Positions 8,480 to 17,398 are shown, counted from the first letter of the stretch. The stretch is 64,000 bases of DNA from Gallionellaceae bacterium (GCA_027448945.1 DAIDMQ010000003.1:19308-83307); one strand, 5' to 3'. The notes: generated by a model not told the origin, from the sequence alone. Program-made: numbers and translations.

Positions 8480-9814
8480 ATGAATATGCCGATCAAAACC
8501 GCCCCCACCGACTTCGTCGCCTGGTTCCGCTCGGTCGCACCTTACATCAACGCCTTCCGTGGCAAAACTTTCGTCATCGCCTTCGGCGGTGAAGTGGTCG
8601 CGGACGGCAAGTTTGTCGAGCTCACACACGATTTCAATCTGCTCGCCAGCCTGGGTGTGCGTTTGGTATTGGTCCACGGCGCGCGTCCGCAGATCGAGCA
8701 GCATCTTGCAAAGAACAACATCAGCGACAGCTATCACCAAGGCATACGCATGACAGATGCGGAGACCATGCAATGCGTGAAGGAAGCTGTGGGACGCGTG
8801 CGCCTAGAGATCGAAGCGCTACTGTCTATGGGCTTGGCAAACTCTCCCATGGCGAATGCAGACATCCGTGTCGCAGGCGGCAACTTCATCACCGCACAGC
8901 CCATAGGTGTCATCAACGGCGTGGACCTGATGCATACCGGCAGCGTGCGCAAAGTCGATGTAGCCGCACTCAATGACCGCATGGAATTCGGCGAAGTCGT
9001 ACTGCTCTCACCCTTGGGTTACTCGCCCACCGGGGAGGTGTTCAACGTCACGCTGGAAGACATCGCCACCTCAACCGCCATCGCACTGGATGCCGATAAA
9101 TTGGTGTTCCTGATGGACACCGATGGTGTGCAAGACAAGAAAGGCGCTTTGCTAAAAGAACTCACCGTCGCCCAAGCGCAAAGCGTGTTGAACAATAGTA
9201 ACAAACGCAAACAGCCCGATGACGTGAGCCTGTTCTTACCCTGCGCCATCAAGGCCTGCGAAGCAGGCGTGGCGCGCACGCACCTCATCAGCCGCCACAC
9301 TGACGGTGCGGTGTTGCAAGAACTATTCAGTGACGAAGGCATAGGCAGCATGGTGGTCGAGTCCACCCTCAACACCCTGCGCGCAGCTGACATCGACGAC
9401 ATAGGCGGCATCTTGGAATTGCTCAGGCCGCTAGAGGAGCAAGGCATCTTGGTCAGGCGTTCACGCGAACTGCTGGAGCGCGAGATCACCAGATTCGTGG
9501 TGCTGGAACACGATCACCGCATCGTGGGGTGCGCCGCGCTCTATCCCTTCCCGGATGAAGCCGCCGCCGAACTCGCATGCCTGGCTATTGATGCGCAATA
9601 CCGCGACCACGGCTACGGCGAAGCGGTGCTCAATCACATGGCCGCCCTCGCAAAATCACAAGGCATGAAACAACTTTTCGTCCTCACCACACGCACAGCG
9701 CACTGGTTTTTAGAACGCGGCTTCGTCGAAGCCGATGTCACAGCTTTGCCTGCGCAGAAGAAAATGCTGTACAACTATCAGAGGAAGTCCAAGGTTTTCG
9801 TCAGGAAAATTTAG
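8480..9814 (+). CDS. argA: Amino-acid N-acetyltransferase (N-acetylglutamate synthase) ArgA
   Basis: This 444-residue two-domain enzyme has an N-terminal amino-acid-kinase-like domain (about 20-295, including FVIAFGGEVV and LVLVHGARPQIE) and a C-terminal GNAT domain (about 300-444, including CLAIDAQYRDHGYGEAVL and FLERGF). It makes N-acetyl-L-glutamate from acetyl-CoA and glutamate, the first step of arginine synthesis. The kinase-like domain is the feedback site for arginine in this family. The GAGG at 8473-8476 upstream of ATG 8480 supports the start. Confidence 0.95.
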   Translation: MNMPIKTAPTDFVAWFRSVAPYINAFRGKTFVIAFGGEVVADGKFVELTHDFNLLASLGVRLVLVHGARPQIEQHLAKNNISDSYHQGIRMTDAETMQCVKEAVGRVRLEIEALLSMGLANSPMANADIRVAGGNFITAQPIGVINGVDLMHTGSVRKVDVAALNDRMEFGEVVLLSPLGYSPTGEVFNVTLEDIATSTAIALDADKLVFLMDTDGVQDKKGALLKELTVAQAQSVLNNSNKRKQPDDVSLFLPCAIKACEAGVARTHLISRHTDGAVLQELFSDEGIGSMVVESTLNTLRAADIDDIGGILELLRPLEEQGILVRRSRELLEREITRFVVLEHDHRIVGCAALYPFPDEAAAELACLAIDAQYRDHGYGEAVLNHMAALAKSQGMKQLFVLTTRTAHWFLERGFVEADVTALPAQKKMLYNYQRKSKVFVRKI

Positions 9815-9948
9815 GGCCGTACTCATTTATGCGGTGATACATTGGAATACGACAAAATTCTCGCGGAATATTCATCGCCCAGCGATGATGTTGCACGCTG
9901 CTATCATCCCAGCTTGGGATGTATAAACCATTTATTGAAAGGATTGCC

Positions 9949-10107
9949 ATGAAAAAATTATTGCTGTTACTTTGTATCGCAAGCTTGATGTCCGGTTGCC
10001 TATATTGGCCTCAAGAGCGCGGGCATGGTGGATATTCCCGTGATGATGGCGGCCATCGCGGCGGCACGCATGGTGGTCACGGTGGCGAACATGGTCACGA
10101 TGATTAA
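9949..10107 (+). CDS. Small His/Gly-rich lipoprotein
   Basis: This 52-residue product has a typical lipoprotein signal: MKKLLLLLCIASLMSGC with lipobox LMSGC at about 13-17. The mature part is short and rich in Gly, His and Asp (GGHRGGTHGGHGGEHGHDD), suggesting metal binding but no defined fold. A GAAAGGA Shine-Dalgarno lies just upstream of ATG 9949. It stands alone between argA and a bidirectional terminator. The function is not known. Confidence 0.75.
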   Translation: MKKLLLLLCIASLMSGCLYWPQERGHGGYSRDDGGHRGGTHGGHGGEHGHDD

Positions 10108-10293
10108 TATCGTGTCCGCTCGCATGCGTCGGTTAATAGATTTTGCAACCGAACCCTGGGGACATAAAAGTTACCATTGTCCGCATTGAGTGCTTCTGAT
10201 GTCTGCTTCAGAAAAGTCGTTATGACAAGATTTTGCACAAAGCACCCTGTAGAACGAACCTTAATATCGAATTAACTTCTTCGTTTGATACCC

Positions 10294-10325
10294 AAAACAA
10301 TGCCGCAGTTACGCGGCATTGTTTT
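10294..10325. terminator. Bidirectional intrinsic terminator
   Basis: A perfect 13-bp inverted repeat (AAAACAATGCCGC / GCGGCATTGTTTT) encloses a 6-nt loop. The A-run on one side and T-run on the other make it work in both directions. It separates the plus-strand lipoprotein gene from the convergent ampG. The rest of 10108-10403 shows no gene that I can support. Confidence 0.85.
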
Positions 10326-10403
10326 AAGTGCAGTTTTTTGAATTTCGTCCCTTGTGGCATTAGCCAAACAATTAAGTCTGCATTGCGCAGCCTGATCTGA
10401 TCT

Positions 10404-11660
10404 TCATTGCTTTTCTGTATCCAATGCATTCCACGGTGCAACCTTGAGCAGCAACACCATTCCCGGTATCGCCAACAACGCACACAAGTAGAAGAATCCC
10501 GTCCATCCCAAACTCTCAACCAGCCAACCCGTGGCAGCGTTGGCGAAGGTACGGGGAACGGCCATTAAGCTGGTGAACAAAGCGAACTGGGTGGCGGTAT
10601 AAGCCGGATGCGTGGTGCGGGCGATGAAGGCCACAAAAGCGACCGTGCCCAGCCCCACCCCCAATGCTTCCAGGCCTATAACGACGGCGAGTTGCGCGAG
10701 TTCCACGCTGGAAATCGTGTCGTGGTGTCCTGCCGATGCCAGCCAGGCAAAACCAAAGATGGAGATGACTTGCACCACGCCGAACAGCCACAGCGCACGG
10801 TTGATGCCGATCTTCACCATCCACAATCCGCCCGCCATGCCGCCGATGACGGCCGGCCATAAGCCTGCGTTCTTGGCGATGAGGCCGATCTGCGTCTTGG
10901 AAAAACCCATGTCCAGATAGAAAGGCGTGGCCAGCGCGGTGCACATGCTGTCGCCGAGTTTGTAGAAGAACAGAAATGCGAGGATGAGCACGGCACTGCG
11001 CCATCCTTGCCGCGTGATGAATTCGTGAAAAGGCTCGACCACAGCCTCGCGCAAGGTCTTCGGCGGGGTGGCGCGATGCGGTTCTTTGATCATCAGCGTC
11101 ATCATGATGCCGGGCAACATAAACAGCGCGGTGAAGATGAACACCACGTTCCAGGACATAAAGTCTGCGAGGATCAGCGATAGCGAGCCTGGCACCAAGC
11201 CCGCGATACGATACGCGTTCACATACACCGCATTGCCCAAGCCAAGCTGCGCATCCGCCAACAACTCGCGTCTATACGCATCCAGCACAATGTCTTGTGT
11301 CGCGCTCAAAAATGCCAACAACGTGGCAATCATGGCGATGCTGTGCAAATCACTTTGTGGCGAGAACGCCCCCATGGACGCGATTACGACCAGCAAACCG
11401 ACTTGCGTGAGCAACATCCAGCCGCGCCGCCTGCCGAATGCGGGTAAGGCGTAGCGATCCAGCAGCGGCGACCAGAGAAATTTCCAGGTATAGGGAAACT
11501 GTATCAGCGCGAACAAGCCGATGGTCTTGAGATCGACGTTTTCGCTGCGCAACCACGCGGGCACCAGATTAAATAGCAGATACAGGGGCAGGCCTGATGA
11601 AAAGCCTATGAACACACAAATCGCCATGCGGCGGGTGAAGAGTTGTTGCCACACCGTCAT
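10404..11660 (-). CDS. ampG: AmpG-like muropeptide permease (MFS)
   Basis: This is a 418-residue polytopic transporter of the major facilitator superfamily. The N-terminus (MTVWQQLFTRRMAICVFIGF, then SSGLPLYLLFNLVPAWLR) and FPYTWKFLWSPLLDRY are characteristic of AmpG, which imports GlcNAc-anhydromuramyl peptides for cell-wall recycling. I chose ATG 11658-11660; an upstream extension to 11795 would run into metW and adds a non-membrane Cys/His-rich leader with no family support. It sits downstream of metW on the same strand. Other MFS substrates remain possible, but the motif match is good. Confidence 0.88.
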   Translation of the reverse strand: MTVWQQLFTRRMAICVFIGFSSGLPLYLLFNLVPAWLRSENVDLKTIGLFALIQFPYTWKFLWSPLLDRYALPAFGRRRGWMLLTQVGLLVVIASMGAFSPQSDLHSIAMIATLLAFLSATQDIVLDAYRRELLADAQLGLGNAVYVNAYRIAGLVPGSLSLILADFMSWNVVFIFTALFMLPGIMMTLMIKEPHRATPPKTLREAVVEPFHEFITRQGWRSAVLILAFLFFYKLGDSMCTALATPFYLDMGFSKTQIGLIAKNAGLWPAVIGGMAGGLWMVKIGINRALWLFGVVQVISIFGFAWLASAGHHDTISSVELAQLAVVIGLEALGVGLGTVAFVAFIARTTHPAYTATQFALFTSLMAVPRTFANAATGWLVESLGWTGFFYLCALLAIPGMVLLLKVAPWNALDTEKQ

Positions 11661-11718
11661 AACGCACCCCGCAATGTTGCTCGTTGGGTGGTGCGCTGTG
11701 CTGGCGTGTGTAGATGCA

Positions 11719-12330
11719 TCAGATCGATGACTGAAAGCGGTACACCGCTGTGCTACCGAACAGATTCGGCAACACCCTGACTTCACGCTCGCCACACATC
11801 ACACTGCGCTCGGTGATGCTCACCGAGCAACGACGGCAGAAGTCCTCGAAGTCATGCAGGGTGCACAGATGCACATTGGGTGTGTCGTACCACTGGTATG
11901 GCAATTCACGCGACACCGGCATCTTGCCATTGAGGATGTTGAGACGATTCTTCCAGTAGCCGAAGTTGGGGAAGCTGACGATGCCCTCGCGACCGACGCG
12001 TAGCATTTCTTTGATAATCGCCTCGGTATGTCGCGTCGCTTGCAAAGTCTGCGACAGAATCACGAAGTCAAATGAGTCGTCCTCGAAATCCGAGAGTCCG
12101 GCATCCAGATCGTTCTGTATCACGTTCACGCCATTGAACACGCAGGACACGATGTCGAGATCGTTGATCTCCACACCATAGCCACGTACACCGCGTGTCT
12201 CTTTAAGGTAACGCAACAAACTGCCATCACCGCAACCCAAGTCCAGCACCGAGGAACCCTTGGGTATCCAAGCGGCAATGGCGGCGAAGTCGGGACGTTC
12301 TGCTTCGAATTGCGCGCTGAATTGACTCAT
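11719..12330 (-). CDS. metW: Methionine biosynthesis protein MetW
   Basis: This is a 203-residue class I SAM-binding protein. [15 protein letters not shown] (about 28-42) is motif [16 protein letters not shown] and [12 protein letters not shown] are typical MetW segments. MetW partners MetX in methionine synthesis in many proteobacteria; the precise chemistry in the pair is not settled. The ATG at 12328-12330 overlaps the metX stop (ATGA), so translational coupling is likely. An in-frame ATG 9 bp upstream is less likely for that reason. Confidence 0.93.
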   Translation of the reverse strand: MSQFSAQFEAERPDFAAIAAWIPKGSSVLDLGCGDGSLLRYLKETRGVRGYGVEINDLDIVSCVFNGVNVIQNDLDAGLSDFEDDSFDFVILSQTLQATRHTEAIIKEMLRVGREGIVSFPNFGYWKNRLNILNGKMPVSRELPYQWYDTPNVHLCTLHDFEDFCRRCSVSITERSVMCGEREVRVLPNLFGSTAVYRFQSSI

Positions 12331-13460
12331 CTTGCACACTCCTTGGCGACGTTATCGAGATAGGCGCGCATCACATCCATGTATTGCGGCTCATCCATCA
12401 GGAAGGAATCATGGCCGTGCGCGGAATCGATCTCGGCATAGCTGACGTTGCGACGATTGTGCAACAGCGGCTGCACGATCTCGCGCGAACGTTGCGGCGA
12501 AAAACGCCAGTCGGTGGTAAACGAGATCACCAGAAAGTCTGCCTGGGCACGCGAGAAGGCCTTGTTCATATCGCCGCCGAAATCATGCGCGGGGTCGAAG
12601 TAATCCAGCGCCTTGGTCATCAACAGATAGGTGTTGGCATCGAAACGTGCCGCGAACTTGTCACCCTGATAGCGCAAATAAGATTCGATCTGAAACTCGA
12701 CTTCATAGCCATAGTTGAGCTGGTCGGTACGCAAGGCCCGGCCGAATTTGTCAGCCATCACATCGTCGGAAAGATAAGTGATGTGACCCAGCATGCGCGC
12801 CAGCCGCAGGCCGCGTGTTGGCACCACACCGTGCTGGTAATAGTTACCGCCGTGGAAATCCGGATCGGTCAGGATAGCGTTGCGCGCCACGTCGTTGAAA
12901 GCGATGTTCTGCGCGGTGAGGCGCGGTGCGGAAGCAATAGCCAGCACATGCGCGACCCTTTCTGGATACGCCAGCGACCATTGCAAAGCCTGCATCCCGC
13001 CCAGACTGCCACCAATCACGGCGGCGAATTTTTTGATACCCAATAAATCCGCGAGACGCGCTTGTGATTCGACCCAATCTTGTACGGTGATGACAGGGAA
13101 ACTCGCGCCATACGGCTGGCCAGTCAAGGGGTCTATGGAAGCAGGGCCGGTGGAACCGTGGCAGCCACCCAGATTATTCAGGCCAACCACGAAGAATTTA
13201 TCCGTATTGATGGGTTTGCCCGGCCCCACCATGTTGTCCCACCAGCCCAGGTTTTTTTCATCGCCCGCGTAGTAACCGGCGACATGATGATTACCCGACA
13301 AGGCATGACAAATAAGGATCGCGTTACTACCCTGGGCATTCAATGTGCCATAGGTCTCATACACCAATTCATAGCGCGGCAACACCGCGCCGCTGCGAAA
13401 CGTCAGCGGGGTATCGAACCAGGCGCATTGCGCGCTAACGATGCCTACACTCTTATCCAA
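12327..13460 (-). CDS. metX: Homoserine O-acyltransferase MetX
   Basis: This alpha/beta-hydrolase enzyme (about 377 residues) activates homoserine by acetylation or succinylation. The catalytic Ser is in [14 protein letters not shown], the His in [10 protein letters not shown], and the oxyanion/substrate region is [15 protein letters not shown]. Betaproteobacterial MetX enzymes often use succinyl-CoA, so the acyl donor is left open. No ATG is available. TTG 13458-13460 is chosen because GGAG at 13467-13470 lies 6 nt before it; another TTG at 13470-13472 would place the ribosome site inside the coding region. A SAM-II riboswitch and terminator precede it. Confidence 0.93.
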   Translation of the reverse strand: MDKSVGIVSAQCAWFDTPLTFRSGAVLPRYELVYETYGTLNAQGSNAILICHALSGNHHVAGYYAGDEKNLGWWDNMVGPGKPINTDKFFVVGLNNLGGCHGSTGPASIDPLTGQPYGASFPVITVQDWVESQARLADLLGIKKFAAVIGGSLGGMQALQWSLAYPERVAHVLAIASAPRLTAQNIAFNDVARNAILTDPDFHGGNYYQHGVVPTRGLRLARMLGHITYLSDDVMADKFGRALRTDQLNYGYEVEFQIESYLRYQGDKFAARFDANTYLLMTKALDYFDPAHDFGGDMNKAFSRAQADFLVISFTTDWRFSPQRSREIVQPLLHNRRNVSYAEIDSAHGHDSFLMDEPQYMDVMRAYLDNVAKECAR

Positions 13461-13476
13461 TGCACACTCCAAAATG

Positions 13477-13506
13477 AAAAACCCAGTCGGCTAAAGCGGA
13501 CTGGGT
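13477..13506 (-). terminator. Attenuator terminator upstream of metX
   Basis: On the minus strand, ACCCAGTC (13506-13499) pairs with GACTGGGT (13488-13481) around the loop CGCTTTAGCC and is followed by TTTT, an intrinsic terminator about 7 nt before the metX ribosome-binding site. The loop CGCTTTAG is perfectly complementary to CTAAAGCG at the 3' end of the upstream aptamer (13513-13520). That alternative 9-bp pairing would trap the 5' arm of the terminator, so it can serve as an antiterminator. Confidence 0.8.
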
Positions 13507-13512
13507 TCGAGT

Positions 13513-13564
13513 CGCTTTAGCTGGAATCTTTTACGTGCCCCGCAAGCTGAGTTCAAATCGGCAC
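13513..13564 (-). promoter_or_regulatory. SAM-II riboswitch controlling metX
   Basis: Read on the minus strand the element is a P1 stem GTGCC/GGCAC, a GATTTG block directly after the 5' arm, CTTGC before the 3' arm, then GTAAAA and finally AGCTAAAG. Order and spacing match the alphaproteobacterial SAM-II (metA) class: stem, GAUUUG, CUUGC, stem, UAAA, GCUAAAG. SAM-II aptamers bind S-adenosylmethionine in an H-type pseudoknot that sequesters the GCUAAAG tail. Here SAM binding would free the terminator loop and stop metX transcription. The assignment is by eye; covariance-model scoring was not possible. Confidence 0.82.
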
Positions 13565-13571
13565 GGCGCAG

Positions 13572-13600
13572 AGTTTCCGTGATTTGGCTGTGACTGTCAA
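13572..13600 (-). promoter_or_regulatory. Sigma-70 promoter for metX
   Basis: TTGACA (minus strand, 13600-13595) is a perfect -35. After 17 bp comes GAAACT (13577-13572), a weak -10 (3 of 6). The predicted start near 13565-13566 coincides with the first base of the riboswitch P1 stem at 13564, which supports both assignments. A GGCCTC/GAGGCC hairpin at 13624-13646 lies between ptsI and this promoter, but it has no T-run and is not called as a terminator. Confidence 0.6.
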
Positions 13601-13773
13601 TTAACCGCCAACTGTGATGTAGAGGCCTCGTGATGGCAATGAGGCCGATCCTTTCGTTACTGCCACAGTGCAGCGAGACTCCCCAAACTAATAAACGCCA
13701 AGAAGTTACGCGCCGCCAAAGAAGGCCGCTAGTTTTCATGCGCCGAAGCGTCATCTTTTTTGGTACGCCCAGA

Positions 13774-15498
13774 TTAAGCGTTAAGTTTGTCCAGCAATTC
13801 GCGGATTTTGAGTGGATCATCGGCGCGCAAAATCTTCTGCGTGATCGCGGCAATCTCGGTCAAGCTGGTGGTGAGCACGCGCTGCTTGATGGCGGGCACT
13901 TGCGATGAGGACATCGAGAACTGACGCAATCCCATACCCAGGAACAATCTCGTATAAGCCAGCTCGCCCGCCATCTCACCGCACACCGAGACTGGCACAT
14001 CAAGTTTATTGGCCGTACTGATGACGTGTGACAGAAGGTGCAGCACGGCAGGGTGCAAGGGGTCGTACAGATGCGCGACCTCCTCGTCGGTACGGTCAAT
14101 GGCGAGGGTGTACTGGATCAAGTCGTTGGTGCCTATAGAAAGGAAGTCCAACTTCTTGGCGAACACGTTCAATGCCAGCGCAGCGGCGGGTATTTCTATC
14201 ATGCCGCCTATTTTTACATCACGGTCATAAGGAATGCCTTCATCGTCCAGGGCTTGCTTGGTAACAGCGATAAATTGCAGGGTCTGGTTGATTTCGGCAG
14301 CGCCCGACAACATCGGTACAAGAATTTTCACGTTGCCATAATGCGTGGAGCGCAACAAAGCGCGTAACTGGGTACGGAACAATTGCGGCTCGGCCAAGCA
14401 CAAACGTATGGCGCGCAGACCCAAGGCGGGATTATTGGCGACACGCTCCGCACCCTTGATCTGTTTGTCCGCACCCAAGTCGAAGGTACGGATCGTGACG
14501 GGCTGACCGTCCATACCTTCCGCCACCGCTTTGTAGGCGATGAACTGCTCTTCTTCATCCGGTAACACATCGCGATTCAGGAACAGGAACTCACTACGGA
14601 ACAAGCCTATACCGGTCGCGCCGTTCTCTTTGACCTCAACCATATCTTCGGGCTTTTCGATATTGGCATGCAGCTCGATGACGCTACCGTCCAAGGTATT
14701 GGCCTTGGCACCGCGCAGACGTTTAAGCTTTTTGCGATCCAAATCCAATTCGCTCTGGCGTAGCTTGTATTCCGCCAGTATCGCCTTGTCCGGATTGACT
14801 ATAATCACACCCTGCTCACCATCCAGGATGAGCAAGTCGTCTTCATTTATCAGTTCGCGTGCATGATGAAAACCGACCACGCAAGGTGTATTGAGACTAC
14901 GCGCAACAATCGCGGTATGCGAGGTCGCACCGCCCACGTCGGTGATAAAGGCCGCATATTGCTGCGGCTTGAATTGCATCAGATCGGCGGGGCTCAGATC
15001 ATGCGCGACCAGTATGGTGTCCACATCATGGCGATTAGGTGAGGGCTGATGGCCGGGTTGGCCGAGCAACTGCTTGAGCAGACGTTCCGCCACTTGGGTC
15101 ACATCGGTCTGGCGTTCGCGCAGATAAGCGTCCTCGAACTCGTCGAACTGTGCGACCAATTTCTCAGTCTGCGTCTTGAGCGCCCATTCTGCATTGCAGT
15201 GTTCGGCTTCTATCATTTCGCGCGGCGCCACACTCAGCAGCGGGTCGTCGAGGATCATCTGATGCAATTCCAAAAAGGCATCAAACTCGGCAGCGGCATA
15301 TTGCGGCGGATTACTTCTCAGGTTGGAGAACTCGTTACGCGTCGCCAACAACGCGGCATCGAATCGCGCGATCTCTTCAACGATTAGCGGCTTGGGCAAC
15401 ACATAGTGCAAGACCTCCAGTGAGGTGTGGGAAAGCAGATGTGCGTGTCCAATCGCAATGCCGCTGGAGACGGCGATACCGTGCAGAGAAAAACTCAT
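13774..15498 (-). CDS. ptsI: PTS enzyme I (phosphoenolpyruvate-protein phosphotransferase)
   Basis: This 574-residue enzyme I has the phospho-acceptor His194 in GGATSHTAIVARSL, the swivelling domain boundary around LDGEQGVIIVNP, and a C-terminal PEP-binding barrel with RSEFLFLNRD, GGMIEIPAAAL and VCGEMAG. It transfers phosphate from PEP to HPr. Its ATG overlaps the ptsH stop by 4 bp (15495-15498). With only an EIIA(Man) and no sugar permease nearby, the likely role is regulatory phosphorelay rather than sugar import. Confidence 0.95.
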   Translation of the reverse strand: MSFSLHGIAVSSGIAIGHAHLLSHTSLEVLHYVLPKPLIVEEIARFDAALLATRNEFSNLRSNPPQYAAAEFDAFLELHQMILDDPLLSVAPREMIEAEHCNAEWALKTQTEKLVAQFDEFEDAYLRERQTDVTQVAERLLKQLLGQPGHQPSPNRHDVDTILVAHDLSPADLMQFKPQQYAAFITDVGGATSHTAIVARSLNTPCVVGFHHARELINEDDLLILDGEQGVIIVNPDKAILAEYKLRQSELDLDRKKLKRLRGAKANTLDGSVIELHANIEKPEDMVEVKENGATGIGLFRSEFLFLNRDVLPDEEEQFIAYKAVAEGMDGQPVTIRTFDLGADKQIKGAERVANNPALGLRAIRLCLAEPQLFRTQLRALLRSTHYGNVKILVPMLSGAAEINQTLQFIAVTKQALDDEGIPYDRDVKIGGMIEIPAAALALNVFAKKLDFLSIGTNDLIQYTLAIDRTDEEVAHLYDPLHPAVLHLLSHVISTANKLDVPVSVCGEMAGELAYTRLFLGMGLRQFSMSSSQVPAIKQRVLTTSLTEIAAITQKILRADDPLKIRELLDKLNA

Positions 15499-15764
15499 TC
15501 GCCTTCTCCAAAATAATCGTTAATAAGTGCAATCAAGGCCTGCATCGCGGCTACTTCGCCTTCGCCATTGGTCTCGATGTTGATGGTAGTTCCCTTGGCG
15601 GCGGCCAACATCATCACGCCCATAATGCTTTTGGCATTCACGCGTCGGTTGTTGCGCGACAACATGACTTCACATTTGAAGCCGGATGCGAGTTGGGTGA
15701 GTTTGGCGGAAGCGCGAGCGTGTAGGCCCAGCTTATTGATAATGAGTACATCTTGTTGCAGCAT
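15495..15764 (-). CDS. ptsH: PTS phosphocarrier protein HPr
   Basis: The 89-residue HPr has the phosphorylation site His15 in NKLGLHARAS and a conserved Ser46 in NAKSIMGV, the target of HPr kinase where present. The start MLQQDV at 15764 gives the standard numbering; upstream in-frame codons add an unrelated leader. It passes phosphate from EI to the EIIA encoded immediately upstream (2-bp gap). No hprK is visible in the window. Confidence 0.95.
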   Translation of the reverse strand: MLQQDVLIINKLGLHARASAKLTQLASGFKCEVMLSRNNRRVNAKSIMGVMMLAAAKGTTINIETNGEGEVAAMQALIALINDYFGEGE

Positions 15765-15766
15765 GA

Positions 15767-16159
15767 TTAAAGATCCGAATTCATATATACGATGCAATCA
15801 CGACCGCCATCGACGGCCAGTTTAGCCAAGGCGGGCAGGGTGATGGCAGGTTGGCAGATAACCCGAAGCAGCATGGGCAGATTCACGCCTGCCACGCCGA
15901 CGACGCGCTCGGCATGGCATAACTGCCGGCCGATATTGCTGGGCGTGGCGCCGAACACATCGGCGAGGATTAGCACACCGCTACCGTTGTCCAGTTGCTT
16001 GATGAGCTCCTGACCCTGCCTCAATTTAAGCTGCGTGTCTTCGTCTGCCAAAACCGACAAGACCTTGAGATTGTTGGGCACCGAGCCCAGTACATGTTTG
16101 ACGCAATCGACCAGGCTATCGCCCAAGCCGTTGTGTGTGACCAACAAGATGCCGACCAT
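15767..16159 (-). CDS. PTS EIIA component, mannose family
   Basis: This 130-residue protein has the EIIA(Man) fold signature: MVGILLVTHNGLGDSL with phospho-accepting His9, followed by LADEDTQ, GSGVLILADVFGATPSN and GVNLPML. It receives phosphate from HPr. No EIIB, EIIC or EIID gene is nearby, so it probably acts as a regulatory sink, as in other betaproteobacteria with incomplete PTS. It is cotranscribed with ptsH-ptsI. Confidence 0.92.
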   Translation of the reverse strand: MVGILLVTHNGLGDSLVDCVKHVLGSVPNNLKVLSVLADEDTQLKLRQGQELIKQLDNGSGVLILADVFGATPSNIGRQLCHAERVVGVAGVNLPMLLRVICQPAITLPALAKLAVDGGRDCIVYMNSDL

Positions 16160-16362
16160 TAAAACACCCCCAAAAAATGTGCCGCAACAGTCGCCAGCAA
16201 TAGCAGCGACACGATACCATAACGCAGTACCCAGGCTGAATATCTGTCCCGAGTCTGGTCTAGCTGATTCTCAGCCGCCACGATATCGGCAATCTTGTGC
16301 AGCGCGTTATTTGCCGCCGCTTTGCGTATCTTGTGCTGAATCACCTCGTTCACGTCCGTCAT
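16159..16362 (-). CDS. Small single-span membrane protein
   Basis: This product is 67 residues. A charged N-terminal half (TDVNEVIQHKIRKA, then QLDQTRDRYSA) is followed by one C-terminal transmembrane helix (about 46-66, YGIVSLLLLATVAAHFLGVF). It is not a family I recognise. Its end overlaps the EIIA start by one base and its start overlaps the apbE stop, so it is embedded in the operon. Two ATGs in tandem (16365 and 16362) are possible; the second overlaps the apbE stop. Confidence 0.7.
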   Translation of the reverse strand: MTDVNEVIQHKIRKAAANNALHKIADIVAAENQLDQTRDRYSAWVLRYGIVSLLLLATVAAHFLGVF

Positions 16363-17396
16363 CATTCCACCGTGATATTTTCATTTTTGTCGGTGAATTC
16401 CAGCCGCTTCTGCATAGTCGCCGTCAGATGCACGCGTCCCTGTTCATCAATCAACATGGTATCGCTGACATCCATCAATTTTGAGGCATTCACCCATCCC
16501 CTCACACCCGACATGAAAATGGGCTTGGAGGCAACATCGGACATCACTCCGGCATGCGCGCCATGGGTCAACACGGTCACTGCCTGAACTGCTTGCATGG
16601 GATAACCGGTATAGGGATTGATAAGATGGCAGTAACGCACCGCACCTATCATAAAATAACGCTGGTAATCACCCGAAGTACCGATGGCTTCGCCATCATG
16701 CAGCACCAGACTTGCGATTGCGCCGGACTTGCGGGGGTGTTGCACACCCACACGCCAAGGGCGTTCGCCATGCGTACCCAGCGCGATGATGTTGCCACCT
16801 ATATTGACCAACGCATTGTTGATGCCCAGATCATGCAAAATGACGACTGCCCTGTCCAGTGCATAGCCCTTTGCGTACCCCCCCAAATCAATTTGCACAG
16901 CGGGATTTTTACTCTCCACGCGTCCCTGATTGATGGATAAATCACTCATCAGCGGCTTTGCTTCCACCCACTTGGCAATCTCTTTATCATCCGGCTGCAC
17001 AGGCTTAAACTCATCCGCGTGAAAACCCCACAAACCCACCAGCCCGCCTATCGCGGGGTTGAACATATTGTGGGATAACTTGGAGAGTTGTGCCGCATCC
17101 TTGAGGATAGCCACCATCTCATCCGAAACCGCCATGCTGCCGCCATTGGCAATCTCGGTGTTCAACTCACTCAATTCACTCGGTTGCCAAGCATGCAACA
17201 TGGTGTGCAGGCGTTGGAATTCTTGCATCACCGCGGCCACACCGGATTTGGCTTGATCTTCCGGTGTGCCGTAGATGCTGATCTCCACCAGCGTGCCGAA
17301 CACATAGCCTTGCTCCTGATAGAGCGGCTCTTTCTCTTTACTGCACCCGCTGAACAGACAGACAGTGATGAATATGAATAATAATTGGCGCAGCAT
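16362..17396 (-). CDS. apbE: FAD:protein FMN transferase (ApbE family lipoprotein)
   Basis: This 344-residue protein has a lipoprotein signal (MLRQLLFIFITVCLFSGC, Cys18 as lipidation site). GYVFGTLVEISIYG, DLGGYAKGYALDRAV, LVNIGGNIIALG and SGDYQRYF are ApbE motifs. ApbE attaches FMN covalently to Thr of periplasmic or membrane flavoproteins such as NqrB/C and RnfG. ATG 17396 is chosen because it gives the lipoprotein signal; the longer reading frame overlaps gshA. It lies 2 bp downstream of gshA. The target flavoprotein is not in the window. Confidence 0.93.
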   Translation of the reverse strand: MLRQLLFIFITVCLFSGCSKEKEPLYQEQGYVFGTLVEISIYGTPEDQAKSGVAAVMQEFQRLHTMLHAWQPSELSELNTEIANGGSMAVSDEMVAILKDAAQLSKLSHNMFNPAIGGLVGLWGFHADEFKPVQPDDKEIAKWVEAKPLMSDLSINQGRVESKNPAVQIDLGGYAKGYALDRAVVILHDLGINNALVNIGGNIIALGTHGERPWRVGVQHPRKSGAIASLVLHDGEAIGTSGDYQRYFMIGAVRYCHLINPYTGYPMQAVQAVTVLTHGAHAGVMSDVASKPIFMSGVRGWVNASKLMDVSDTMLIDEQGRVHLTATMQKRLEFTDKNENITVE

Positions 17397-17398
17397 GA

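Noticed and set aside
13501..13520. GGGTTCGAGTC resembling a tRNA T-loop
   Set aside because: No acceptor, anticodon or D-arm can be built around it; the sequence is explained by the attenuator stems.
13624..13646. GGCCTC/GAGGCC hairpin as a ptsI terminator
   Set aside because: Only a 6-bp stem, with no T-run on the minus strand.
13491..13853. Open frame of 120 codons across the metX leader and ptsI end (minus strand)
   Set aside because: It overlaps the riboswitch, promoter and the ptsI coding end in another frame; no ribosome site and no protein-like pattern.
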